Origin: Ensifer sesbaniae
GTDB taxonomy: Bacteria; Pseudomonadota; Alphaproteobacteria; Rhizobiales; Rhizobiaceae
Length of the DNA: 64,000 nt
Assembly: GCF_013283665.1 (NCBI RefSeq)
Contig: NZ_JABEKU010000001.1
Coordinates: 2,781,594-2,845,593, forward strand
Reading direction: 5' to 3'
The notes beneath the pieces were generated by a model, which did not search any database, had not been told where the DNA came from, and saw nothing but the letters and a program-made list of their open reading frames with translations. The position numbers were made by a program, and so were the translations under genes. Position 1 is the stretch's first letter. The number at the start of each line of letters is the position of its first letter. Shown here one piece after another: positions 26,333 through 34,774 of the stretch.

Positions 26333-27367
26333 GCAGGGATGAACCGGCGGCAGGCCGGCGATGTAGCGGCGGACTTCCTCGGCCGCCATCTCGGCGGCGA
26401 AGGTCACGGTGCGCACCGAGGCTCCGGCGATATGCGGCGTCAGCGTCACGTTCGGAAGCTTAAGCAGCGGCCAATCCGCCGGCACCGGCTCAACCGCGAA
26501 AGTCTCCAGCATCGCCGCAGAGAGGTGGCCGCTCACCAGGTTTTCGTAGAGCGCGTCATAGTCGCACAGCGGTCCGCGCGCTGTGTTCACGAAGATCGCG
26601 CCCGGCTTCATCTTCGCAAAGGTCTCGGCATTCATCATGTTGCGGGTCTCCTCGGTCACGCGCGGATGCAGCGTCACGAGGTCGGAGCGGGAGAGAAGAT
26701 CGTCGAGCGTCACCTGCTCGACGCCGGCGTTGAGATCATCGGCGGAAAGCTGCACATAGGGATCGTGCACCAGCACCTTGGTGCCGAAGGCGCGAAGCAG
26801 GCGCACCACCTTGGTGCCGATATTGCCGTAGCCGATGACGCCGACGGTCATTTCCGAGAGCTCGCGGCCGGTGCGGTCGGCGCGGTAGAGATCGCCGCGC
26901 CATTCGCCCTTGCGCAGAGCCTCGTGGCCGGTGCGGATCAGCCGGGTCTCGGCGAGGATGGCGCCGAGCGTGAATTCGGCAACCGCGCTGGCATTGCGCC
27001 CGGGCGTGTTGACAACGCGAATGCCGGCATCGCGCGCCGCACCCATGTCGATGTTGACGGGGCCGCCGCGCGAGACAGCCACGAGCTTCAGGCCGGGCAG
27101 CGCCTGGAGCATTCCCCGAGAGAGCGGCGCAAGCTGCGTCACCAGAATTTCGGCGTCGCCGATGAATTCGACGATATCCTCGGGCTTGCCGAGATATTCC
27201 TTCAGCCCGTCCAGGCCTTCGACGGCATAACCGTGCTCCATCGGCACATCCGGCCAGGGCAGTTCGAGCGTGCGGATGTCATGGCCGTTGCCGGTCGCCT
27301 CGACAATCTTGTCGCGGAAGACGTCCGGCAGCATGAACCGGTCGCCGATAATGGCTATCTTCTTCAT
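26330..27367 (-). CDS. D-isomer-specific 2-hydroxyacid dehydrogenase
   Basis: A 345-residue NAD-dependent dehydrogenase of the D-2-hydroxyacid/phosphoglycerate dehydrogenase family. The nucleotide motif is TVGVIGYGNIGTKVVRLL (~res 173-190). Catalytic residues are visible: Arg in VSRGGPVN and TARGPL, Glu in RVTEET and His in LTPHIAGASV. Its ATG overlaps the stop of the EryA-like kinase (ATGA). The first 90 residues are more divergent than usual. An acid-forming or acid-reducing step is not needed in the known erythritol route, so this gene hints at an extra branch, for example a tetronate or glycolate-type intermediate. Substrate unknown. Confidence 0.85.
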   Translation of the reverse strand: MKKIAIIGDRFMLPDVFRDKIVEATGNGHDIRTLELPWPDVPMEHGYAVEGLDGLKEYLGKPEDIVEFIGDAEILVTQLAPLSRGMLQALPGLKLVAVSRGGPVNIDMGAARDAGIRVVNTPGRNASAVAEFTLGAILAETRLIRTGHEALRKGEWRGDLYRADRTGRELSEMTVGVIGYGNIGTKVVRLLRAFGTKVLVHDPYVQLSADDLNAGVEQVTLDDLLSRSDLVTLHPRVTEETRNMMNAETFAKMKPGAIFVNTARGPLCDYDALYENLVSGHLSAAMLETFAVEPVPADWPLLKLPNVTLTPHIAGASVRTVTFAAEMAAEEVRRYIAGLPPVHPC

Positions 27368-28941
27368 TTCGGTCTTTCCTGTTGGTCTCCGGCGTCAGCA
27401 CCTTGGGAGAGTGCGTGCCAGACGGGTCTGAGCGCTGTTCGCGACTGCTGGTAGGCGGGGAAGAGTTCGTCAAAGCGGCGGGCAAGCCCCGGATCGGCGG
27501 CTTCCGCCGGTCGTTGATAGGGCGTGACCCAATCGCCGAGGCAATCGGCCATCGAGGGATAGATGCCGAGCGAGACCGCGGCGATCATCGCAGCACCCGC
27601 GGCACCCGCCTCTTCCCGCTCGCTCGTCTGGACGCTGGCGCCGAGCGCCGCTCCGAGGATGCGGCGGAGCGCTGCGCTGCGGGCAGCCCCGCCCGTCAGC
27701 CGGATACGCGCCGGCAGCGGCCCCATTTCGGCGTAGCAATCGCGCGCCGCCATCGCGAGCCCGTCAAAGACCGCCTTTACCATGTCGCCGAAACCGTGGG
27801 TGATCGAGAGCCCGACGAAGGAAGCGCGTGCCGTCGCGTCGACAAACGGTCCACGCTCGCCGGCATCCGAGATATAGGGCTGGAAGATCAGCGGCGTGTC
27901 CTTGGCGTCGGCCAGCCAGCCATCGACATGGGCGAGCAATTCGCTCTTCGATTTCTCCACCCCCATTCCCTTCAGCAGGCCGGATGCGACCGACAGGATC
28001 CAGTCGATATTGAGCGTCGCTGCCATGTTCGACTGCATCTGCGCATAGGTGCCCGGGATCGGCATGCACATGGTGTAGCCGGTGAGATCGCGATTGAGAC
28101 GCACATCGTCGGCGCCATTGGCAAGCCGCATGTGCATGCCGGTCGAGCCGATGATCGAGCAGCCGGTATCGGTACCGGGATCGTAGAGCCCGGCGCCAAG
28201 CGCGGTGCAGACGACATCGACGTAGCCGAGCACGACAGGCATACCCTCCATGAGGCCCGTGATCCTTGCCGCTTCAGCCGAGAGCAGGTGATGGGTCGAG
28301 GCACCATCGACGATCTCGGGCAGCACATGCTTCAGCTTTTCGAGGCCGAGGAAGGCGATGACGTCGTCGTTGTAGGTGCGGGTGCGGAAATCGCCGAAGC
28401 TGAAATTCGCCTCGGACGGATCGGTCGCCCGTTTGCCGGTCAGCTTGAAATAGAGCCAGTCCTTGCAATGGAACGTCGTGGCGACGCCGTTCAACATCTC
28501 GGGCGCATGGTCGCTCATCCAGCGAAGCTGCGGCCCCTGCTGGCAGGCGGCAAGGCCCGCACCGGTGCTCTCGAAGCGGGCGATATCGCCACTGTCGGCG
28601 CGAAGCCGCTCCACCGTCTCGCCGGCGCGCGCATCGAGCCAGAGCCAGCCCTTGCCGACGGGCGCCCCCGCCTTGTCGATCATCCAGGTGCCATCTCCCT
28701 GACCGGTGACCGCGATGGCGGCAACGCGGCCGGGGAGGTTTTCGATCTTGTCGGAGAGCCGCTTCAGCGTCGTTGCCGCATCGGCCCAGGTGCGCTCGAG
28801 ATCCTGGACGCTGCCGGCGCGGCCGACGGCCTCATAGGCGTTCGGCAGCGCCGCCATGGCGATCTGCCGGCCGCGAAGGTCGAAGGCCACCGACTTAATG
28901 ACCGAGGTGCCCGCATCGATGCCGATGAGGATGTCCCGCAT
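27364..28941 (-). CDS. eryA: FGGY-family carbohydrate kinase, EryA-like
   Basis: A 525-residue sugar/polyol kinase. The N-terminal motif is LIGIDAGTSVIKSVAF. AAIAVTGQGDGTWMID (~res 78-93) and SIIGSTGMHMRLAN lie in the middle. The C-terminal adenosine motif is RLTGGAARSAALRRIL with GAAGAAMIAA after it. Length and the GTSVIKSVAF and TGQGDGT blocks agree with the erythritol kinase group rather than glycerol kinase. The start shares its A with the TGA stop of the upstream ABC ATPase. It should make erythritol 4-phosphate for the EryB-like dehydrogenase. A xylulokinase-like role on another polyol or ketose is the alternative. Confidence 0.75.
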   Translation of the reverse strand: MRDILIGIDAGTSVIKSVAFDLRGRQIAMAALPNAYEAVGRAGSVQDLERTWADAATTLKRLSDKIENLPGRVAAIAVTGQGDGTWMIDKAGAPVGKGWLWLDARAGETVERLRADSGDIARFESTGAGLAACQQGPQLRWMSDHAPEMLNGVATTFHCKDWLYFKLTGKRATDPSEANFSFGDFRTRTYNDDVIAFLGLEKLKHVLPEIVDGASTHHLLSAEAARITGLMEGMPVVLGYVDVVCTALGAGLYDPGTDTGCSIIGSTGMHMRLANGADDVRLNRDLTGYTMCMPIPGTYAQMQSNMAATLNIDWILSVASGLLKGMGVEKSKSELLAHVDGWLADAKDTPLIFQPYISDAGERGPFVDATARASFVGLSITHGFGDMVKAVFDGLAMAARDCYAEMGPLPARIRLTGGAARSAALRRILGAALGASVQTSEREEAGAAGAAMIAAVSLGIYPSMADCLGDWVTPYQRPAEAADPGLARRFDELFPAYQQSRTALRPVWHALSQGADAGDQQERPK

Positions 28942-30065
28942 CAGGCAAGCTCCTGTCCATGGCTGATCGCCTGGCCGCTCTCGCCATCGAAGACATGCAG
29001 GCTCGACGGATCGAGATGGATGCCGATCGGCTGGCCGACATCGAGTTCGGTGCGGTCGTGCTCGACCAGCACCATGGTACCGCCGGCGAAATCCGCCGCG
29101 ATATGAGTCTGGTCGCCAAGCCACTGGTTGACGGCGACACGGCCCGTCACGCCGTCGGCGCTGCGGCGCACCGAATAGGGCCGGATGCCGAGCACCACCT
29201 TCTGCCGTTTGACCAGCGCATCGCGCACCGCATGCGAGAAGTCGGAGGCCGGGTATTCGAGCCGCACGCCGTCTTTGAGGCCGAAGGCGACCTTGCTTTC
29301 CGAGCCGGAAACGCTGGCCTCGAATACGTTCATCGGCGGCTCGCCGACGAAGGTACCGGTGAAGAGATTGGCCGGACGCTCCTTGATCTTCTGCGGCGTA
29401 TCGAACTGCTGCAGCACGCCGCCCTCCATGACCGCGATGCGGTCGGCGAGCGCGTTCGCCTCGGTCTGGTCGTGGGTAACGAGGATCGCCGTCAGTCCAC
29501 GCTCCCTAATGTAATGCTTGATGCGGCCGCGCAGCAGCGCCCGAAGCTGCGGCTCCAGTTGCCCCATCGGCTCGTCGAGCAGGTGCAAATTGGCGTCGCG
29601 GATCAGCGCCCGGCCGAGCGAGGCGCGCTGCTGCTGGCCGCCGGAGATCGAGCTCGGATAGCGCCCGAGAATGTCCTCGATTTCCAAGAGCTTGGCGATA
29701 CCAGCCACCTTCTCGTCGACGACGTTCTGCGAAAGTTTCGACGCCTTCAGCGCGAAGGCGATGTTCTCGCGCACGGTCAGCGGCGGATAGAGCGAATAGC
29801 CCTCGAAGGCCATGGCGACGTTGCGGCGAACCGGCGGCAGGGTCTGGACTTCACGGCCCGCAAGCGAGATCGTGCCGCGCGACACTGCCTCGAAGCCGGC
29901 GATCATCCGCAAGGTCGAGGTCTTGCCGCAGCCGGACGAGCCGAGCAGCGCGATGATCTCGCCCTTCCTGACATCCATGTTCAGTTTCTTCACGGCGTGC
30001 ACGCCATAGTCGACGGGGCCGTAAAACTTGTCGACGTCCTTGATCAAAAGAGCGGTGTCGGTCAT
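28941..30065 (-). CDS. ABC transporter ATP-binding protein, second subunit of an unequal pair
   Basis: A 374-residue sugar-type ATPase with TOBE/MalK-like C-terminus. Walker A is GSSGCGKTS (~res 43-51), signature ISGGQQQR, Walker B HLLDEPMGQLEP and the switch His is present (VTHDQTEA). Two positions are unusual: the Q-loop reads AMAFEGYSLYPP, with Glu where Gln is expected, and the D-loop is GQLE instead of SALD. It overlaps the preceding ATPase by four bases (ATGA). The two probably form a heterodimer serving the permease pair, like GlpS/GlpT in rhizobial glycerol importers. Confidence 0.85.
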   Translation of the reverse strand: MTDTALLIKDVDKFYGPVDYGVHAVKKLNMDVRKGEIIALLGSSGCGKTSTLRMIAGFEAVSRGTISLAGREVQTLPPVRRNVAMAFEGYSLYPPLTVRENIAFALKASKLSQNVVDEKVAGIAKLLEIEDILGRYPSSISGGQQQRASLGRALIRDANLHLLDEPMGQLEPQLRALLRGRIKHYIRERGLTAILVTHDQTEANALADRIAVMEGGVLQQFDTPQKIKERPANLFTGTFVGEPPMNVFEASVSGSESKVAFGLKDGVRLEYPASDFSHAVRDALVKRQKVVLGIRPYSVRRSADGVTGRVAVNQWLGDQTHIAADFAGGTMVLVEHDRTELDVGQPIGIHLDPSSLHVFDGESGQAISHGQELA

Positions 30066-31180
30066 GCCGCTTCTCCATTGCGCTTGGCTGCGAGGTCGGC
30101 GCGCGGCAGCAGAACGCCGCTCGCCTTGTCGAAGAGAAAGGCCTGGCTACCATTGACGGCAATATGAGCCGGACCGGCGATGGGACCAGGCGTGCCGGCC
30201 GGGCGCGACACCAGGATTTCGCGGCCGCGGGCGGTCAGCGCCAGGGTCACGGTCTTTTCGTTGAGCGGTGTTTCCGCCTCCACCGTTACCGGGATGGCGC
30301 CGGGTGCCGCGGCATCGACGAAGCTGATCGTTTCCGGACGCAGGCCGAGAACGCGCTGCCTGCCGACGACATCGCCACCGTAGTCGGCAAGCCGCACCCG
30401 GACATTGGAAAGCTCGACGAAGACGCCCTCGCCGCCACGCTGCGGCGTAACATCGAGCAGGTTGATGGTGGGGTCGCCGAAGAGCCGTGCGATTTCAATA
30501 TCGGCGGGCGCATTGTAGATCTCCTGCGGCGTGCCGACCTGGCGGATGCGGCCGGCGGCCATGACCGCGATCCGGTCGCCGAGCGCCATCGCCTCCTTGT
30601 AGTCCTGGGTCACGTAGACGACCGTTGCCCCTTCGGCTGCCAAGAGCCGCGGCAATTCCAGCCGCATCTCGAAGCGCAGCTTGGCATCGACGTTGCGCAG
30701 GGGATCATCCAGCAGAAGCAGCGGCGGCGAGCCGACCAGCGCGCGGGCAAGTGCGGTGCGCTGCTTCTGGCCGTTGGAAAGCGCCTTCGGGTGATGGCTC
30801 AGCACATGGTCGATCTTGAGCAGCTTGGCGACCTTCTGCACACCGGCCGCGATCTTCTCCTTCGGCGATTTCGTCGCCGTCAGCGGGCTTGCGATATTGT
30901 CGAAGGCGCTCATGTGCGGGAACAGCGCGAAGTTCTGGAAGGCCATGCCGACGCCGCGATGTTCGGCATCGACATCGGTCATGTCCTCGCCGCCGATCAG
31001 CACCCGGCCTTCATCCGGCTCGATGACGCCGGCCACCAATCTCAGCAGCACGGTCTTGCCGGCGCCGGAGGGCCCGAAGAGCACCAGCCGCTCGCCATCG
31101 GCGACGTCGAGCGTCAGGTCGTCGAGAACCGTCTGGCTCTTGTAGCGCTTGACGATATTCTTCAGTTGCAGCGTGGTCAT
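30062..31180 (-). CDS. ABC transporter ATP-binding protein with degenerate catalytic motifs
   Basis: A 372-residue sugar-type ATPase. Walker A GPSGAGKTV (~res 36-44) and the Q-loop AFQNFALFPHM look normal. The signature is LSNGQKQR instead of LSGGQ, the catalytic Glu after Walker B is Asp (LLLLDDPLRNVD) and the switch His is Gln (YVTQDYKEA). So this subunit probably cannot hydrolyse ATP efficiently by itself and depends on its partner encoded next door, whose Walker B Glu and switch His are intact. It follows the permease gene by four bases and belongs to the same operon. Confidence 0.85.
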   Translation of the reverse strand: MTTLQLKNIVKRYKSQTVLDDLTLDVADGERLVLFGPSGAGKTVLLRLVAGVIEPDEGRVLIGGEDMTDVDAEHRGVGMAFQNFALFPHMSAFDNIASPLTATKSPKEKIAAGVQKVAKLLKIDHVLSHHPKALSNGQKQRTALARALVGSPPLLLLDDPLRNVDAKLRFEMRLELPRLLAAEGATVVYVTQDYKEAMALGDRIAVMAAGRIRQVGTPQEIYNAPADIEIARLFGDPTINLLDVTPQRGGEGVFVELSNVRVRLADYGGDVVGRQRVLGLRPETISFVDAAAPGAIPVTVEAETPLNEKTVTLALTARGREILVSRPAGTPGPIAGPAHIAVNGSQAFLFDKASGVLLPRADLAAKRNGEAA

Positions 31181-31184
31181 GATT

Positions 31185-32042
31185 TTATCCCTTCACCGCG
31201 CCGAGCGACAGGCCTTCGACGAGGTAGCGCTGGGCGTAGAGTGCAAGTGCGAGCGTCGGCGTGACCGAGAGCACGATGGCCGCGGCGATCTGCCCGTATT
31301 GGATGCCCGAGGACGTGACGAAGGCGAGCGCGCCCACCGTCACCGGCTGCTTGTCGGCGGAGGCCAGCACCAGCGCGAAGACGAAATTGTTCCAGGCGAA
31401 GATGAAGGCGAGCAGGCCGGCAGCGGCAATGCCGGGTCCTGCCAGCGGCAGGGCGATCTTGCGGAAGGTCGCGAACCAGGAGTGACCGGCAATGCGATAG
31501 GCATATTCGACGTCGGCCGAGATATCCTCGAAATAGCCGCGCACGATCCAGAGGATGAGTGGCAGGCAGATGAGCTGGTAGACCCAGATCAGGCCGAAAT
31601 AGGTGTTGGAGAGGCCGAGCCACTGGAAATACTGCGTCAGCGGCAGCAGCACCAAGAGCGGCGGCGCGAAGCGGAAGGACAGAAGCGTGAAGGCGATGTC
31701 TTCCGAGCCCCGGAACTTGTGGCGGGCGAAGGCATAGGCCGCGGGCACGCCGAGCACCAGCGAGACCGCAACGGAGGCAACCGACAGGAAGATCGAGTTG
31801 CCGAGATTGCTCATGAAGGCGATGTCGAGCGTACCGGCGGCCGTCTGCAGCTTGCCGGTGATCAGCGCCGCATAGTTCGACAGCGTCGGCGTGAAGATGA
31901 CCGAGGGCGGGATCGCGAGGATCGTCTCGTTCGTCTGGAACGACATCAGGAAGATCCAGAAGATCGGGAACATGAAGAAGACGACGACGAGCGTCAGGGC
32001 GAGACCGCGCAAGGCCCGTTCGAGCGGAGACATGGTTTCCAT
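31185..32042 (-). CDS. sugar ABC transporter permease (MalG/UgpE-like)
   Basis: A 285-residue inner-membrane permease with six predicted helices. The EAA loop is DVEYAYRIAGHSWFATFRKIALP (~res 178-200), slightly unusual in having YAYRIAG for the common EAAxxDG. It partners the next upstream permease and the two ATPases. CUT1-type sugar and polyol importers have this architecture. The gene starts ten bases after the upstream permease stop. Confidence 0.88.
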   Translation of the reverse strand: METMSPLERALRGLALTLVVVFFMFPIFWIFLMSFQTNETILAIPPSVIFTPTLSNYAALITGKLQTAAGTLDIAFMSNLGNSIFLSVASVAVSLVLGVPAAYAFARHKFRGSEDIAFTLLSFRFAPPLLVLLPLTQYFQWLGLSNTYFGLIWVYQLICLPLILWIVRGYFEDISADVEYAYRIAGHSWFATFRKIALPLAGPGIAAAGLLAFIFAWNNFVFALVLASADKQPVTVGALAFVTSSGIQYGQIAAAIVLSVTPTLALALYAQRYLVEGLSLGAVKG

Positions 32043-32052
32043 TGGAACCTCC

Positions 32053-32976
32053 TTACGCTTCGCCGCGAGCGCGTTCGCGCAGGCGCAGCCAGTTCTTGAT
32101 GAAGACGTTGGACAGCGTGTAGGTGATCGCCCACAGGATGATCAGCAGTGCCGCCGAACGGCCGACATTGGTTGACTGGAAGAAGTTGAGATAGGCCTCG
32201 ACCTGGAAGACGGTGAGCGTGTTGCCCGGCCCGCCCTGCGTCATCGCATAGATGATGTCGAACTGCTGGATGCTGTCGAGCAGCCGGAAAAGCGTCGCCG
32301 TCAGGATGTAGGGCGTCAGCATCGGCAGCGTAATACGGAAGAAGACGAAGCTGCGCGGCACGCCGTCGAGCGCCGCCGCCTCGAAGGGCTGGGTCGGCAG
32401 CGAGCGCAGGCCCGCAAGCAACAGGATCATGATGAAGGGCGTATAGACCCAAATGTCGACGAGCACGACGGTCAAGAGCGCCGTGTCCGGCGAGGACGCC
32501 CAGCGGAAATCATTGAGGCCGATGAGGCTTGCAAGATAGCTGAGGATGCCGAAGCTCGGATTGGTCATCAGCTTCCACATCAGCGCGGCGAGCGCCGGCG
32601 CGATCATCAGCGGCAGGAGCAGCATGATCGAGATGAAGTTGTTGACCGCCGAGCGGCGCTGCAAGAGCAGCGCGATGCCGAGACCGAGCAGCAGCTCCAG
32701 CGTCACGGTGATGCCGGCATAGAGCAGCGACACCTTCAGCGTGTTCCAGAAGGCCGGATCGGTGAAGAAGTTGAGGTAGTTTTCGCCCCAGTTGAACTGG
32801 CGGCTCCAGGGCTGGCTCAGCCGGTAGCGCTGGAAGGAATAGACCACCGCCGTGAAGAACGGGATGAGGATGCCGATGCAGACGAGCAAGGCCGGCAGGC
32901 TCAGCACATAGGGAAGCATCTTCCTGCTGATCCTGAAGCCGGAGGCCGGTCTGCGGAGGGTTTCTGTTGAAGCCAT
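32053..32976 (-). CDS. sugar ABC transporter permease (MalF/UgpA-like)
   Basis: A 307-residue permease with six predicted helices. The EAA loop is PFEAAALDGVPRSFVFFRITLPML (~res 203-226), typical of CUT1 importers. I placed the start at ATG 32976, preceded by GGAG. A frame 32 codons longer exists but has no ribosome site. It lies ~230 bases downstream of the binding-protein gene. With it and three further subunits it makes a five-gene importer for a sugar alcohol. Confidence 0.88.
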   Translation of the reverse strand: MASTETLRRPASGFRISRKMLPYVLSLPALLVCIGILIPFFTAVVYSFQRYRLSQPWSRQFNWGENYLNFFTDPAFWNTLKVSLLYAGITVTLELLLGLGIALLLQRRSAVNNFISIMLLLPLMIAPALAALMWKLMTNPSFGILSYLASLIGLNDFRWASSPDTALLTVVLVDIWVYTPFIMILLLAGLRSLPTQPFEAAALDGVPRSFVFFRITLPMLTPYILTATLFRLLDSIQQFDIIYAMTQGGPGNTLTVFQVEAYLNFFQSTNVGRSAALLIILWAITYTLSNVFIKNWLRLRERARGEA

Positions 32977-33210
32977 GTCGAGCTCCGTTCCTGAAGTCTT
33001 GAAGAAAGCACGCGGCACGCGGAAGCTCGAGCCCGCGCCAGTCCTCGGCATCTCAGGTTGTCTTTGGAGCACGGCGCCTCGCGCCAGATCGGCTCCATCG
33101 CTTTGAATTCCGGTGCGATCCCCGTCACCACGGGATCGTCAGGCCAGCCATCGCTGGCGTCTCGGATGCCCGGCGCTCCGAAAAGCGCCGGGCGTGGCTT
33201 GGGAGGCCTA

Positions 33211-34653
33211 TCAGCCGAGACCCGCTTCCTGGAGCTGGCGGTTGATGCTTTCGGCGAGCTGGTCGAGACCTTCGTCGACCGGCACCTGCTTGGCGACCAT
33301 CTTCTGCAGCGTCGCCGCCCATTCGGTGGTGACGTCGAAGAACAGCGGCTGCGGCGTGAACTTGATGGAGGCGCCGGCGGCCGAAGCGTCGAACATTTCG
33401 ACATAGCCCGGATAGCTCTTGTTCAGCTTCTCGCGGAAGATCTCGTCCTTCCAGATCGACTGGCGAACCGGATCGACGAAATCCATCTTGGTGGCGCCGA
33501 ACAGCGCATGTTCCGGACCGGAAGCCCACTGCAGGAAGTACCAGGTGGCGTCCTTGTCCTTGGAGAAGTTGGACATGGCGAGCGACCAGATCCAGATGTT
33601 CGGGGTCGAGGCCGTGGCTTCCGGGTTGGCAGCAAAGGCGGCATAGCCGAGCTTGCCGGCCATCTTGTTGTCGCCGCCGTTCATGAAGTAGCCGAGGCAA
33701 TCGGCGTCGAAGATCATGGCCGAGGCGCCGGCGCCGAGGTCGGTGCCGACCTGGTACCAGGTATAGGTCGACCAGTCCTTCGGGCCGCTTTCCTGGATCA
33801 TCTGCACGAACTTGGCGTGGTAAGCCTTGGATTCGGCGGTATTCATCGCCGCCGACAGCTTGCCGTCGGCGCCGACATTCAGGTCCTTCTGGTTGAAGTT
33901 GGCATAGCCCGACAGGAAGCCCGGATGGATCGTCGCCCAGGAGCGCGAGCCACGCACGCCGATGCCGTAGATGCCGCCGATATCCTTCTGCAGCTTGGCC
34001 GCGACCGCGATCATGTCGTCGAGGTTCTTCGGCAGTTCGACGCCGGCCTTGTCGAACATCTCGCGGTTATAGGTAATGTTGTTCTGCTCAAACGCCCACG
34101 GGATGCACCATTGCTTGGCGTCTTCCGAACCCAGCGCCCCGCCCGGCTGGCCGTTCCAGGCGCAGGAGTTCTTCACGCCCGCGAGGAAATCGTCCCAATT
34201 GTAGTTGGGATTGGTCTTGGTCGGATCCTTGATCCATTCGTTGAGGTCGGCGATCCAGCCGGCCGGACCATAGGTCCAGGTCATGTAGGCGCCGGTCATG
34301 AAGGCGTCGTATTCGGCCGAACCCGACGACAGCGCCGCGGTCACCTTGTCGAAATAGACGTCTTCCGGAAACACGTCATAGGTGACTTCGATGCCGGTCA
34401 AATCCTTGAAGGCCTGCAGGTTGGCGATCATCGCATCGGCGTAAGGGTGCTTGTTCAGAAGCAGCTTCAGCTTCTTGCCGGAATGCGCCTTCCAGTCGAA
34501 ATCGGCGGCGAGCGCCCGGGTCGACATCATGTTGAACAACGTGCCGGCCGTGCCGGCCGTCAAGCCTGCCGCGCCCAATCCCTTGAGCATGCCGCGGCGG
34601 TCCACCTCCCCACGCAGGAACGCGCTGATGAGGTCCTTCTCCTTCTCGTACAT
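33211..34653 (-). CDS. ABC transporter substrate-binding protein, polyol type, probable Tat substrate
   Basis: A 480-residue extracellular solute-binding protein family 1 member. The N-terminal leader has DRRGMLKGLGAAGLTAGTAG (~res 18-37), a twin-arginine-like motif followed by a weak hydrophobic stretch and AxA-type end (STRALA), so Tat export is likely. The mature part starts ADFDWKAHSGKKLKLLLNKH. Length and layout resemble the glycerol and polyol binders of rhizobia (GlpV-like). It is the first gene after the SorC regulator and begins the catabolic operon. The ~230-base region downstream holds no gene. Confidence 0.87.
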   Translation of the reverse strand: MYEKEKDLISAFLRGEVDRRGMLKGLGAAGLTAGTAGTLFNMMSTRALAADFDWKAHSGKKLKLLLNKHPYADAMIANLQAFKDLTGIEVTYDVFPEDVYFDKVTAALSSGSAEYDAFMTGAYMTWTYGPAGWIADLNEWIKDPTKTNPNYNWDDFLAGVKNSCAWNGQPGGALGSEDAKQWCIPWAFEQNNITYNREMFDKAGVELPKNLDDMIAVAAKLQKDIGGIYGIGVRGSRSWATIHPGFLSGYANFNQKDLNVGADGKLSAAMNTAESKAYHAKFVQMIQESGPKDWSTYTWYQVGTDLGAGASAMIFDADCLGYFMNGGDNKMAGKLGYAAFAANPEATASTPNIWIWSLAMSNFSKDKDATWYFLQWASGPEHALFGATKMDFVDPVRQSIWKDEIFREKLNKSYPGYVEMFDASAAGASIKFTPQPLFFDVTTEWAATLQKMVAKQVPVDEGLDQLAESINRQLQEAGLG

Positions 34654-34774
34654 TCGTCTTCTCCTCCGTTGCGGGTATGATTGCAGTGCCGGCTACCCCA
34701 CCGGTATTCCTCCCTTTGAGACCTGGACGGCAGATCCTCCCTGCCCTCCTCATGGCCCCGAACGTCTCAGCGCC

